64,000 nucleotides of DNA, taken from assembly GCF_024584705.1 (NCBI RefSeq), contig NZ_CP097384.1, positions 682,001 through 746,000 on the forward strand. The letters run 5' to 3'. This document shows positions 17,445 to 25,516 of this stretch, in pieces. Numbering within the stretch: position 1 is the stretch's first letter; the number at the start of each line of letters is the position of its first letter. This DNA comes from Blastopirellula sp. J2-11 (lineage in GTDB: Bacteria > Planctomycetota > Planctomycetia > Pirellulales > Pirellulaceae). The notes under the pieces were generated by a model. The model was not told the origin of the DNA. It was given only the letters and a program-made list of their open reading frames with translations, and ran no database searches. The position numbers and the translations under genes were made by a program.

Positions 17445-19337
17445 CTATTTATCGTAATCAGTCAACTCGCTTGGCGGAAACGCCGCTCGCAACGCGTTCA
17501 AAACCACGATCACATCAATCATCTCTTGCGATATCGCTCCCGCCACCGGAGGCAGCCAGCCGACGGACGCGACCACCATCCCGATCATGCTGAGCGCGAT
17601 TCCCCCCACGGCGCTTTGGAGAGCGATCGTGCGCATACGGCGACCGATATGGAGCAACTTGTCGACGGTTTCTAGCGAACTGTCGAGAACAACGACTCCG
17701 GCCGCTTCGGTGGTGACGTCGCTGTTTTGACCAAATGCGACGCCAACGGTCGCCGCCGCAAGAGCCGGAGCGTCATTGACGCCGTCTCCCACAAACAGGG
17801 TCGCAGAGCTGGCCGTTTCGCGTTGGACAAGCTCAAGCTTCTCTTCCGGAGTTTGGTTGAAATAGACCTCGTGGATACCGACTTGATCGGCCAAGAATCG
17901 GGCCTCTGATTCTCGGTCGCCGGTGACTAGCATCAGCTTGCTGATCTGATGTCGCCGTCCCAGGTGATCGATAAACCGCTTTCCCTCGCGGCGCGGCGCA
18001 TCGCGAAAGAAGTAGACCGCCGCTAACTTTTCATCGACCAGCACAACGCACTCCAGGCCTCCTTGTTGCTCCGGAAGCGTCGCCACCGTCTGTGCTTTGG
18101 CGAGTTGTTTGCGACTGGTGATCCGCACCTGGCGGTCGTGGACGTGACCGCGCATTCCTTGGCCAGGGCGTTCGCTGACCTGAGTAACGTCATAGGTCGC
18201 AACGGACGCCGCTTCCGCCGCTTTCTGGATCGCCGCCGCAAGCGGGTGCTTGGAGTAGCGTTCCAGGCTGGCGACCAACGCGAGCGTTTCCAGTGGATCG
18301 CATTCGGCCGAGTTCCACTGGTCATAGATGCGGGGCTCGCCATAGGTCAATGTCCCTGTCTTGTCGAAGATCACCGTGCGGCAACGATCGACCTGTTCAA
18401 GCACCGCCGGAAGACGAATGATGATTCCCATTTGAGCGGCGAGCGAAATCGAGCCGATGATCGCCACCGGAATCGCAATTAACAAAGGGCAGGGGGTCGC
18501 AACGACGATGACCGCGAGAAAACGAGTCGCATCGCCGCTGACGTACCAGGCCGCGCCAGCGATCGCCAGAGCAAGCGGCGTATAGTAGGCGCCCAATTGG
18601 TCCGCTAGTCGGCGCATGCGCGGACGCTGCTGTTCCGACTTGCGCATCACCTCCATGATTTTCGCATAGCGCGAGTCGACCGCTTGTCGTTCTGCCTGAA
18701 TCGTCAACGCTCCATCGCCGTTGACCGCGCCCGACATGACGCTGGTCCCTGGCGTTTTCGACATCAGGTAGGGTTCGCCGGTCAAATACGATTCGTCCAT
18801 GACGCTGTGTCCCTCGATCACGACTCCATCGACCGGGGAGACTTCGTGCGGCAAGATTACGACGATATCTCCCACGTCAATCGCGTCGACGGCGACATCC
18901 TCTAAAGCGGCGCCGTTGCGACGATGCGCGATCGAAGGAAGTCGTTTGGCCAGCGCTTGCAGGACAGCGGAAGCGCGGCCGACGGCGAACGACTCGAGCG
19001 CCTCGCCCCCCGAAAGCATCAGCACGACGATCGAGCCGGCCAAGTACTCGCCCAGCAGCGCTGATGCGATGATCGAAATACCTGCGAGCAAATCGGCGCC
19101 AAAATCGAAGTGAACAACTTTGTGAAGCAGTTCCAAGATCAGCGGAACGCCCCCGATTGCAAGCGTGATCCACAGCGGCAGGTTGAACGTGTCCGAAGCC
19201 GCATCGCTTCCAAACCGCAATAAGAGATGAACGGCGATTCCGACAATTGCGAGTAAAGCGATCGCTAATTGCCGCCGCCGCCAAAGCAGGCGCCAGAACG
19301 AGACTTGGGGCGCCGAGGAATTTGCTGGCGGATTCAT
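17445..19337 (-). CDS. P1B-type metal-transporting ATPase with TPCP motif, no N-terminal metal-binding domain
   Basis: Pumps a transition metal ion across the membrane using ATP. The 630-residue chain has the P-type blocks: TGEP at 186-189 (actuator), D325-KTGT (phosphorylated Asp), SKHPLAAAI (the HP locus of heavy-metal ATPases) near 370 and GDGVNDAPA near 545. The transmembrane metal motif is T281-P-C-P284 instead of CPC, the signature of the P1B-5 subgroup, some members of which export Ni or Fe(II). Unlike ZntA/CopA it lacks an N-terminal HMA domain and has an N-terminal pair of membrane helices. The substrate is inferred only. No metalloregulator gene is adjacent. Start is the ATG at 19337. 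Confidence 0.9.
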   Translation of the reverse strand: MNPPANSSAPQVSFWRLLWRRRQLAIALLAIVGIAVHLLLRFGSDAASDTFNLPLWITLAIGGVPLILELLHKVVHFDFGADLLAGISIIASALLGEYLAGSIVVLMLSGGEALESFAVGRASAVLQALAKRLPSIAHRRNGAALEDVAVDAIDVGDIVVILPHEVSPVDGVVIEGHSVMDESYLTGEPYLMSKTPGTSVMSGAVNGDGALTIQAERQAVDSRYAKIMEVMRKSEQQRPRMRRLADQLGAYYTPLALAIAGAAWYVSGDATRFLAVIVVATPCPLLIAIPVAIIGSISLAAQMGIIIRLPAVLEQVDRCRTVIFDKTGTLTYGEPRIYDQWNSAECDPLETLALVASLERYSKHPLAAAIQKAAEAASVATYDVTQVSERPGQGMRGHVHDRQVRITSRKQLAKAQTVATLPEQQGGLECVVLVDEKLAAVYFFRDAPRREGKRFIDHLGRRHQISKLMLVTGDRESEARFLADQVGIHEVYFNQTPEEKLELVQRETASSATLFVGDGVNDAPALAAATVGVAFGQNSDVTTEAAGVVVLDSSLETVDKLLHIGRRMRTIALQSAVGGIALSMIGMVVASVGWLPPVAGAISQEMIDVIVVLNALRAAFPPSELTDYDK

Positions 19338-19522
19338 ACAGACACGTCAAATCGAAGGATTTTTGGCAATGGATGCGTCAGTCTAGCGAATCACCTACGC
19401 TCAGGGGGACTTTCGTCTTCAAGCCGAGGGGAGAAAATCCCCCCCTTTTCGTTCGCATGCATAGCATGATCCGCTAGAATGCGGGAGTGTCGAACCTATC
19501 TCCTCTTTCTACTCGATACGTT

Positions 19523-21073
19523 ATGTCTCGTTTTCTGCTTGTTCACCTTGCGATCTCGTTTTTACTCGTTCCGACTGCAGTCGCGGTTGCCGAAGAGGCG
19601 CCTCCTGATCGTTCGGCTCTGATGACGGCTCGCATCGACCAGCGGCTGTTGGAGCGTCTGGCGTCAGAAGGAGTTGAGCCGGCGCCGAAGGCCGACGACG
19701 GCGAGTTTCTGCGCCGCGCCTCACTGGACCTCAGCGGCACAATCCCACCGGTGGCGATCACGCGCGATTATCTGGCCGATAGCTCGCCCGAGAAGCGGCG
19801 CCAATTGATCGATCGTTTGCTGGCTTCACCGGCGTTCGCGTCACACTTGGCCAGTACTTGGCGCGAGATCATCTTGAAGCCGACCGATGACTTTCAGCAG
19901 TTGCAAAATCAGTTTGCGCTGCAAGCCTGGCTGCGTGAGCAGTTTTTGGAAAATGCTCGGTACGATCGCATCGTCGAACAGTTCATTACCGCCAGCAGCG
20001 AGCAAGATGGTCCGGTTTACTTTTACGATGCGCTCGATTTGAAACCGGAGCAGTTGGCGGCTGAGACGTCGCGGATTTTTCTGGGGCTGCATATTCAATG
20101 CGCCGAATGTCACGATCACCCGTTCGATGACTGGAAACAGCAAGACTTTTGGGGCTACGCCGCCTTCTTTGCCCGGGTCGCCAAGCGGGATAGCGCGATG
20201 GGGCGAATCTCGTTGGTCGATCGAGAAGCGGGCGAAGTGAAGATTCCCGACTCGGAAGAAACCGTCGCGCCGCTTTATCCCGGCGGCAGCGCGCCCAGTG
20301 ATCGCTTTGGCGGCACCCGTCGGCAGAAACTGGCGGTCTGGATGGTTGCTCGCGACAATCCTTACACGGCCCGCCGCGCGGTGAACTGGGCGTGGGCGCA
20401 TCTGTTTGGTCGCGGTTTGGTGGAGCCGGTGGATGATCTTTCGCCGCTTAATGCGCCCAGCCATCCCGCGTTAATGGAGGAGTTGACGCAATATTTTATC
20501 GAATCGGGCTACGACCTGCGACAATTGTTGCGGACGCTGGCGATGACCGACGCCTACGCGCGCAGCAGTCAAAACGTTGCTGGTCAGCGTCCGGAACTCT
20601 TCGCCAGCATGGCGATCAAATCACTCTCGCCCGAGCAACTATACGACAGCGTTCTAAGACTAGGACTGATTCGTGAGACGGTCGGCGACCCGAGCAACCA
20701 GGCGCCGCAGTCTTTCAATCAATCGCAGCAACGACTTCAATTTGTCGCTCGGATGCGCACCGTTTCTCTGGACCGCACCGACTTTGAAACCGGAGCGCCG
20801 CAAGCGCTCGCGCTGATGAATGGCCCGCCGGTCTCGTTGGCGACGGCGCCAGAAACGAGCGGGTTTTTGAAGTCGTTGGAAGCTCCCTTTTTTAGCGATG
20901 AACAGCGTGTCGAGTTGATCGCATTGGCCGCCTACTCGCGACCGCCGACCGCGGAAGAGCGACAACGATTTAGCGAGTACCTGGCGACCGCTTCGCCCAA
21001 CGAAAAGAAGCAAGCGCTGGGCGATCTGTTGTGGGCGGTCGCCGCCAGCGCCGAGTTTATGCTCAATCATTAA
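19523..21073 (+). CDS. Secreted DUF1549/DUF1553 protein
   Basis: Planctomycete-type protein with a signal peptide (1-23), a DUF1549 domain (about 30-235) containing the C-x-x-C-H motif in IQCAECHDHPFDDW, and a C-terminal DUF1553 domain beginning with ARRAVNWAWAHLFGRGLVEP. The CxxCH motif could bind heme, but the family role is not established. At 516 residues it is shorter than many members, which often also carry an N-terminal cytochrome or lectin-like domain. It heads an operon: the DUF1501 gene begins 14 bases later. DUF1549/1553 and DUF1501 genes are almost always neighbours in these bacteria. Start ATG at 19523, which opens the signal peptide. Confidence 0.92.
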   Translation: MSRFLLVHLAISFLLVPTAVAVAEEAPPDRSALMTARIDQRLLERLASEGVEPAPKADDGEFLRRASLDLSGTIPPVAITRDYLADSSPEKRRQLIDRLLASPAFASHLASTWREIILKPTDDFQQLQNQFALQAWLREQFLENARYDRIVEQFITASSEQDGPVYFYDALDLKPEQLAAETSRIFLGLHIQCAECHDHPFDDWKQQDFWGYAAFFARVAKRDSAMGRISLVDREAGEVKIPDSEETVAPLYPGGSAPSDRFGGTRRQKLAVWMVARDNPYTARRAVNWAWAHLFGRGLVEPVDDLSPLNAPSHPALMEELTQYFIESGYDLRQLLRTLAMTDAYARSSQNVAGQRPELFASMAIKSLSPEQLYDSVLRLGLIRETVGDPSNQAPQSFNQSQQRLQFVARMRTVSLDRTDFETGAPQALALMNGPPVSLATAPETSGFLKSLEAPFFSDEQRVELIALAAYSRPPTAEERQRFSEYLATASPNEKKQALGDLLWAVAASAEFMLNH

Positions 21074-21087
21074 CGAGAGGATGGGTG

Positions 21088-22404
21088 ATGGCAGCGACCG
21101 ATCGACGACGATTTTTGCAGCAAGCGATGCTCGGCGCCGCGAGCTGTTCGTGGTTGCCTGCGTTGGTGCAAGCCGCTGCCGAGCAACCGGTCAAACGCCG
21201 CTGTATCGTGCTTTGGATGTCGGGCGGACCGAGCCAGATGGACACGTTTGATCTGAAGCCGGGTCATGCCAACGGCGGCGAGTACAAAGAGATCGAAACC
21301 AGCGTTCCCGGCCTCAAGTTCAGCGAGCATCTGCCGCAATTGGCCAAACAGGCCGATCGCTTGGCGATTTTGCGCGGCATGAGCACCAAGGAAGGAGATC
21401 ACATTCGGGGCTCTTATTTGATGCACACCGGAGAGCGTCCCGGCGGACCGCTCCGCTATCCGGCGATTGGAGCGTCACTGTCGAAAGCGTTGGGGGATCC
21501 GCAAGCCGATCTGCCAAACTTTGTTGCGGTCAATCCAAACGCTGCATTTAGTCAGGCGTCGATCGGCGGCGGTTTTCTCGGTCCAAAGTACGCCGCGACG
21601 ACGGTTGGCCAGCGCACGATGGTTGGTCCGGCCAACCCAACCGCCGATGCAACAGGGCCCGTGGATCTAGGGGTCGACTATTTGCAATTGCCCGGCGAGG
21701 TTTCGCCAGAGCGAGCCGAGGCGCGGATGAAGCTGTGGCGCGGCCAACAAGAGTCGTTTTTGGCGCTGCGCGATGCGGCGGCGCCCAAGTCGCACGATAC
21801 GGTTTTTCGCCGCGCAGTGCGGATGATGAATCCCGCAGCGGCGGCGGCGTTTGACCTGCACCAGGAAGAAGACGCCGTGCGTGAGTCGTATGGAAATGGC
21901 CGGTTCGGCCAAGGTTGCTTGATTGCCCGTCGTTTGATCGAACGTGGTGTGCCGTTTGTCGAAGTGACGCATGGCGCTGACGGGCTGGGATGGGATACGC
22001 ATCAAGCGAACTTTGCCGGCGTCAAAACGTTGTCGGCGGAACTCGATCAGGGGTGGTCAACTCTGATGCGTGAATTGGACGAGCGCGGCTTGCTCGATTC
22101 GACGACAATCCTCTGGATGGGAGAGTTTGGGCGAACTCCGCAGATCAACGCCAACGCAGGACGCGATCATTTTCCGGACGCTTGGAGCTGCGTCTTGGCC
22201 GGCGGAGGCATTGCCGGCGGTCAAGCATATGGCTCGACCAGCGAAGGGGGGCAGGAGGTGGTCGATGGGAAGACCGAAGTGCCCGATCTCATCGCGACGC
22301 TTTGTGCGGCGGTGGGAGTCGACCCGGCGACCGAGAACATTTCTCCTCTGTCGCGACCGATCAAGATCAGCGAGGGGGCGCCGATTCGTGCGTTGTTGTC
22401 GTAA
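21088..22404 (+). CDS. DUF1501 family protein, alkaline-phosphatase-like fold
   Basis: 438-residue protein with an Arg-rich N-terminus (TDRRRFLQQAML) followed by a hydrophobic stretch, resembling a Tat-type signal. The core matches DUF1501, related to the sulfatase/alkaline phosphatase superfamily: LWMSGGPSQMDTFDLKPG near residue 42, THGADGLGWDTHQANF near 300 and LWMGEFGRTPQ near 345, followed by GRDHFPDAWS. The Asp and His residues in these blocks likely bind metal. The substrate is unknown. It is paired with the DUF1549 gene upstream and overlaps the EF-hand gene downstream by 17 bases, so all three are translated from one message. Confidence 0.93.
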   Translation: MAATDRRRFLQQAMLGAASCSWLPALVQAAAEQPVKRRCIVLWMSGGPSQMDTFDLKPGHANGGEYKEIETSVPGLKFSEHLPQLAKQADRLAILRGMSTKEGDHIRGSYLMHTGERPGGPLRYPAIGASLSKALGDPQADLPNFVAVNPNAAFSQASIGGGFLGPKYAATTVGQRTMVGPANPTADATGPVDLGVDYLQLPGEVSPERAEARMKLWRGQQESFLALRDAAAPKSHDTVFRRAVRMMNPAAAAAFDLHQEEDAVRESYGNGRFGQGCLIARRLIERGVPFVEVTHGADGLGWDTHQANFAGVKTLSAELDQGWSTLMRELDERGLLDSTTILWMGEFGRTPQINANAGRDHFPDAWSCVLAGGGIAGGQAYGSTSEGGQEVVDGKTEVPDLIATLCAAVGVDPATENISPLSRPIKISEGAPIRALLS

Positions 22405-24142
22405 GCAATCGCTGTTGGCCTGTTTACTGCTGCTCGGTTTGAGTGCTTGTCGCCCTGCCGAAAAACAGGCGCCGTCGCCTGCGCCGTCCAATACGACGAC
22501 CGAGCAAATCGCACCGGACAAGACCGAAGAAGCGGTTGCAGCGTTGCCGCCAGCGGAAGAGATGCCGAAGGAAGCAGTTGTTGCTGAATTACCGACAGTG
22601 AAACGACCGACGCCGCAGAAGTTGCTGGTGATGGCCGATCGCCAGCCGCTGTTGCTGGAGGTCTTGCTTTGGATCGATGGTCGCCCGTTTGACGAAGCGT
22701 TGGCGGCCCTCTCTGACAAGGTGATCGGCATGGCCGATACCGATGGGGATGGTATCTCGACTTGGGACGAACTGGCCGATAACCCGCAGTTCAATCGAGG
22801 GCAACTCGGCAGTCTTTCCTTTGCAAAGCCGCAGGAACGTGTCCGGCTGATCAATCTGTACGACGTCAATCGCAATGGTCGCGTCGACGCCGACGAGACC
22901 CCGCGGTTGCTGACTCGCAATCGCGGCAAGGCCCGCGAGTTTTCGGTCGATCCTCGCGCATATTCCACGTTTCGTCGCAGTCGCGAGCAGTCAGACGTCT
23001 TGCGGGTGCTGGATCAAGATGGGGATCAGTGGCTATCCGCGGATGAAATGGAAGCGGCGGAAGTTTTGCTGCGTGCGCGTGACGCCGACGCCGATGGGAT
23101 CATCTCTGCCGCCGAACTGGCTCCCCCGCGCAGCCCGAGGATGGGAATGCCGAGCAGTACCGGCTGGCGCGGCGAACTAGGCGCGTTCGTGCTGGATGAA
23201 AATACCGCCTGGCCACAGGTTTTTCGTTCTTTGGAGACGATTTACAACTTTGGATCGGCGATCGAAATTGCGACCGTATTCGGCGAAAATTCGCCGCTGA
23301 GGATGATCGATGAAGATGAAGATGGTTATCTCGAGTTTCGTGAAGTCGCTCGCATCGCGCAGCTCCGACCGAGCGCCACGCTCGAAATTCGCTTTGGCGA
23401 GCGAGCCGAAGGAGAAGCGTTTTTGGCGCTGACAATCTCTCCCGACGCCGATTGCCGGTTGCAGGAGACGGCGTTTACGGCGAGCAAAGCCTTGGCCGAC
23501 GGAAATGGCCGACTATTGATTCATGCCGCCGACGACATCAATTCGCTGCAATCGAACAGCCAGGCCCAAAATCTACTGCAGGTCTATGATCGAGATAAGA
23601 ACGAGTATCTCGAGCAGGAAGAATTCCCCGATAACCTGGTGGAGCGGCTTACTTTCGCCGCAATTGACACCGACGAGAATGGCCAAGTGACGCTGGAGGA
23701 ATTGTCGACGGCCCTGGCGAATGTCGATCTGGTGAAGGCCTGTCAGATTCGGGTGCAGCGAATCGGCGAGATTGATCCCCTGTTCGCCCTCTTCGATGAG
23801 AACGGTGATGGGCGCCTGGCGACGCGGGAACTGCGTTTGGCGGCAAAAAAATTGAAGAAACTGGACGCCGATGGGGATCAAGTGGTTACGCTGGCTGAAT
23901 TCCCGGCCTTTGGTGGTCTCGTGATCTATCGGGGGGGAGATCGCGATGGAGCGGCGCTCCCTGCTCGCGAGGCTCAATCGCCGATCGAGGGGCGTCCCGA
24001 TTGGCACGCGGGAATGGATTTTAACGGCGACGGCGATATCAGTTGGCCCGAGTTTCTCGGGAATCGAACGCAATTCGAGGAGCTCGATCGAGACGGGGAC
24101 GGGCTGCTTTCGGTGGTTGAAGTGGGGAGCAAGTCGATCTAA
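22388..24142 (+). CDS. EF-hand array lipoprotein
   Basis: From the GTG at 22388 the chain begins with Arg/Lys and a hydrophobic run ending in LSAC (lipidated Cys21). After a Pro/Ala/Glu-rich linker it carries about eleven EF-hand-like loops of the DxDxDG type between residues ~117 and ~580, for example DTDGDGISTWDEL, DENGDGRLATREL, DFNGDGDISWPEF and DRDGDGLLSVVEV. Some are degenerate, such as DRDKNEYLEQEEF with Asn-Glu for the Asp-Gly. It should be a calcium-binding surface or periplasmic lipoprotein. The 17-base overlap with the DUF1501 gene argues for translational coupling and settles the start; an in-frame ATG at 22070 would lie deep inside DUF1501. Confidence 0.85.
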   Translation: MRCCRKQSLLACLLLLGLSACRPAEKQAPSPAPSNTTTEQIAPDKTEEAVAALPPAEEMPKEAVVAELPTVKRPTPQKLLVMADRQPLLLEVLLWIDGRPFDEALAALSDKVIGMADTDGDGISTWDELADNPQFNRGQLGSLSFAKPQERVRLINLYDVNRNGRVDADETPRLLTRNRGKAREFSVDPRAYSTFRRSREQSDVLRVLDQDGDQWLSADEMEAAEVLLRARDADADGIISAAELAPPRSPRMGMPSSTGWRGELGAFVLDENTAWPQVFRSLETIYNFGSAIEIATVFGENSPLRMIDEDEDGYLEFREVARIAQLRPSATLEIRFGERAEGEAFLALTISPDADCRLQETAFTASKALADGNGRLLIHAADDINSLQSNSQAQNLLQVYDRDKNEYLEQEEFPDNLVERLTFAAIDTDENGQVTLEELSTALANVDLVKACQIRVQRIGEIDPLFALFDENGDGRLATRELRLAAKKLKKLDADGDQVVTLAEFPAFGGLVIYRGGDRDGAALPAREAQSPIEGRPDWHAGMDFNGDGDISWPEFLGNRTQFEELDRDGDGLLSVVEVGSKSI

Positions 24143-24291
24143 ACTTTCCTTGCTTCTTGGGCAGCCCGTGGAGGACGCACACACGAGTTCTTCATGAAAT
24201 ATTCGCCGAGGATTTACGAGTTCTTGTCGTATTCTCCATGCACTATTGATTGGCGCACATCGATTTTCGCCGAATTTGCCGCAAAACGTTT

Positions 24292-24329
24292 TTAACGCTT
24301 GTTCACAGTTTATTCATCGAATCTTAACA
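24292..24329 (+). promoter_or_regulatory. PHO-box-like array of direct repeats upstream of pstS
   Basis: Four related hexamers sit on one face of the helix: TTAACG (24292), TTCACA (24302), TTCATC (24313) and TTAACA (24324), spaced 10, 11 and 11 bases. PhoB/PhoP-type regulators bind TT(A/C)ACA-like direct repeats with about 11-base periodicity. The last repeat ends 105 bases before the pstS start. Recognition as a PHO box is inference from spacing, sequence and the genes downstream. Confidence 0.6.
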
Positions 24330-24434
24330 GTCGTTGGTCATCATAGTCTGGCAGTGCTCGGCCTCTGCGGCGAATCGTAGTGTGGTCGGGGATTTCGAAG
24401 TATCTGTGACAATTTTCAGAGGGAAGCACCCACA

Positions 24435-25403
24435 ATGATCCGCTGCCGGAACTTCTTTTTGGTCGCCGCTTTGGCGCTGACCGCACCGCTTGCCGCTTCG
24501 GCGCAAGTTCAAGTCGACGAAAACCTGCCGTCTTACAAGCCGGTTCAGGGAGTCAACGGAAACATCAGCAGCATGGGTTCCGATACGATGAACAACCTGA
24601 TGACCTTGTGGGCGGAAGGTTTCCAGAAGTTCTACCCAGGCGTCACGATCGAAATCGAAGGCAAGGGTTCTTCGACCGCTCCGGCCGCGCTGACCAAAGG
24701 GACCGCGACGTTTGGCCCGATGAGCCGCCCGATGAAAGAAGATGAAATCGACGCCTTCGAAAAGGCCTATGGTTACAAGCCGACGCAGCTGGGCACTTCG
24801 ATCGACATGCTGGCGGTCTTCGTTCACAAAGACAACCCAATCAAGGGCTTGTCGTTGGAACAACTGGACGCCGTCTTTTCCAGCACTCGCAAGGGTGGCG
24901 GCAAAGCCGATATCACCACTTGGGGTCAGCTTGGTTTGGAAGGGGCTTGGGCCAATCGCGCGATCAGTCTGTATGGTCGTAACTCGGCCTCAGGCACCTA
25001 CGGCTACTTCAAAGAAAACGCGCTGTTCAAAGGGGATTACAAAACCTCGGTGAAAGAACAGCCGGGCAGCTCGGCGGTGATCCAAGGGGTCGCCAACGAT
25101 CAGGCTGGTATCGGCTATAGCGGCATCGGCTACAAAACCGCCGCCGTCCGCGTCGTGCCGCTGTCGAAGACGGGGACCGATTACGTCGAACCGTCGATGG
25201 AAACGGTCAGCAGCTACCCGTTGTCGCGCTTCCTGTATCTCAGCGTCAACCACAAGCCGGGCAGCCAGCTTGACCCGCTTCGTCTTGAGTTCATCAAGTA
25301 CATCTTCAGCAAAGAAGGTCAAGAAGCGGTTGTGAAAGATGGCTACTTGCCGCTCAACGCCAAAGTCGCGACGCGTCAACTTGAGATGATCCTCAAGAAG
25401 TAG
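24435..25403 (+). CDS. pstS: Phosphate ABC transporter substrate-binding protein PstS
   Basis: Periplasmic phosphate-binding protein of the high-affinity Pst system, 322 residues with a signal peptide (1-23, ending ASA). Phosphate-contacting segments are visible: SMGSDTMNNL near residue 46, EGKGSSTAPAAL near 75, PMSRPMK near 97 and YGRNSASGTYGYFKE near 183, the last two being hallmarks of PstS. It is the first gene of the phosphate operon, directly behind the putative PHO box. A terminator-like hairpin separates it from pstC, so it should be expressed above the permease genes. The SBP is of the type paired with the enlarged PstC/PstA proteins of marine bacteria. Confidence 0.95.
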   Translation: MIRCRNFFLVAALALTAPLAASAQVQVDENLPSYKPVQGVNGNISSMGSDTMNNLMTLWAEGFQKFYPGVTIEIEGKGSSTAPAALTKGTATFGPMSRPMKEDEIDAFEKAYGYKPTQLGTSIDMLAVFVHKDNPIKGLSLEQLDAVFSSTRKGGGKADITTWGQLGLEGAWANRAISLYGRNSASGTYGYFKENALFKGDYKTSVKEQPGSSAVIQGVANDQAGIGYSGIGYKTAAVRVVPLSKTGTDYVEPSMETVSSYPLSRFLYLSVNHKPGSQLDPLRLEFIKYIFSKEGQEAVVKDGYLPLNAKVATRQLEMILKK

Positions 25404-25426
25404 TCGCGCAGCTTGCGAATGTTTAC

Positions 25427-25466
25427 CGCGTCGCCCTTGCGCTATGCAGGGGTGACGCGTTTTTTC
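25427..25466 (+). terminator. Attenuator-like terminator between pstS and pstC
   Basis: CGCGTCGCCC (25427-25436) pairs with GGGGTGACGCG (25449-25459) with one bulge, followed by TTTTTTCTTTT. It lies in the 113-base gap inside the operon, so partial termination would yield more pstS than pstC message. Confidence 0.7.
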
Positions 25467-25516
25467 TTTTCCCGCGTCTCGATAGTAACGAGACTCTCGC
25501 CGGATTAGCCCACCCC

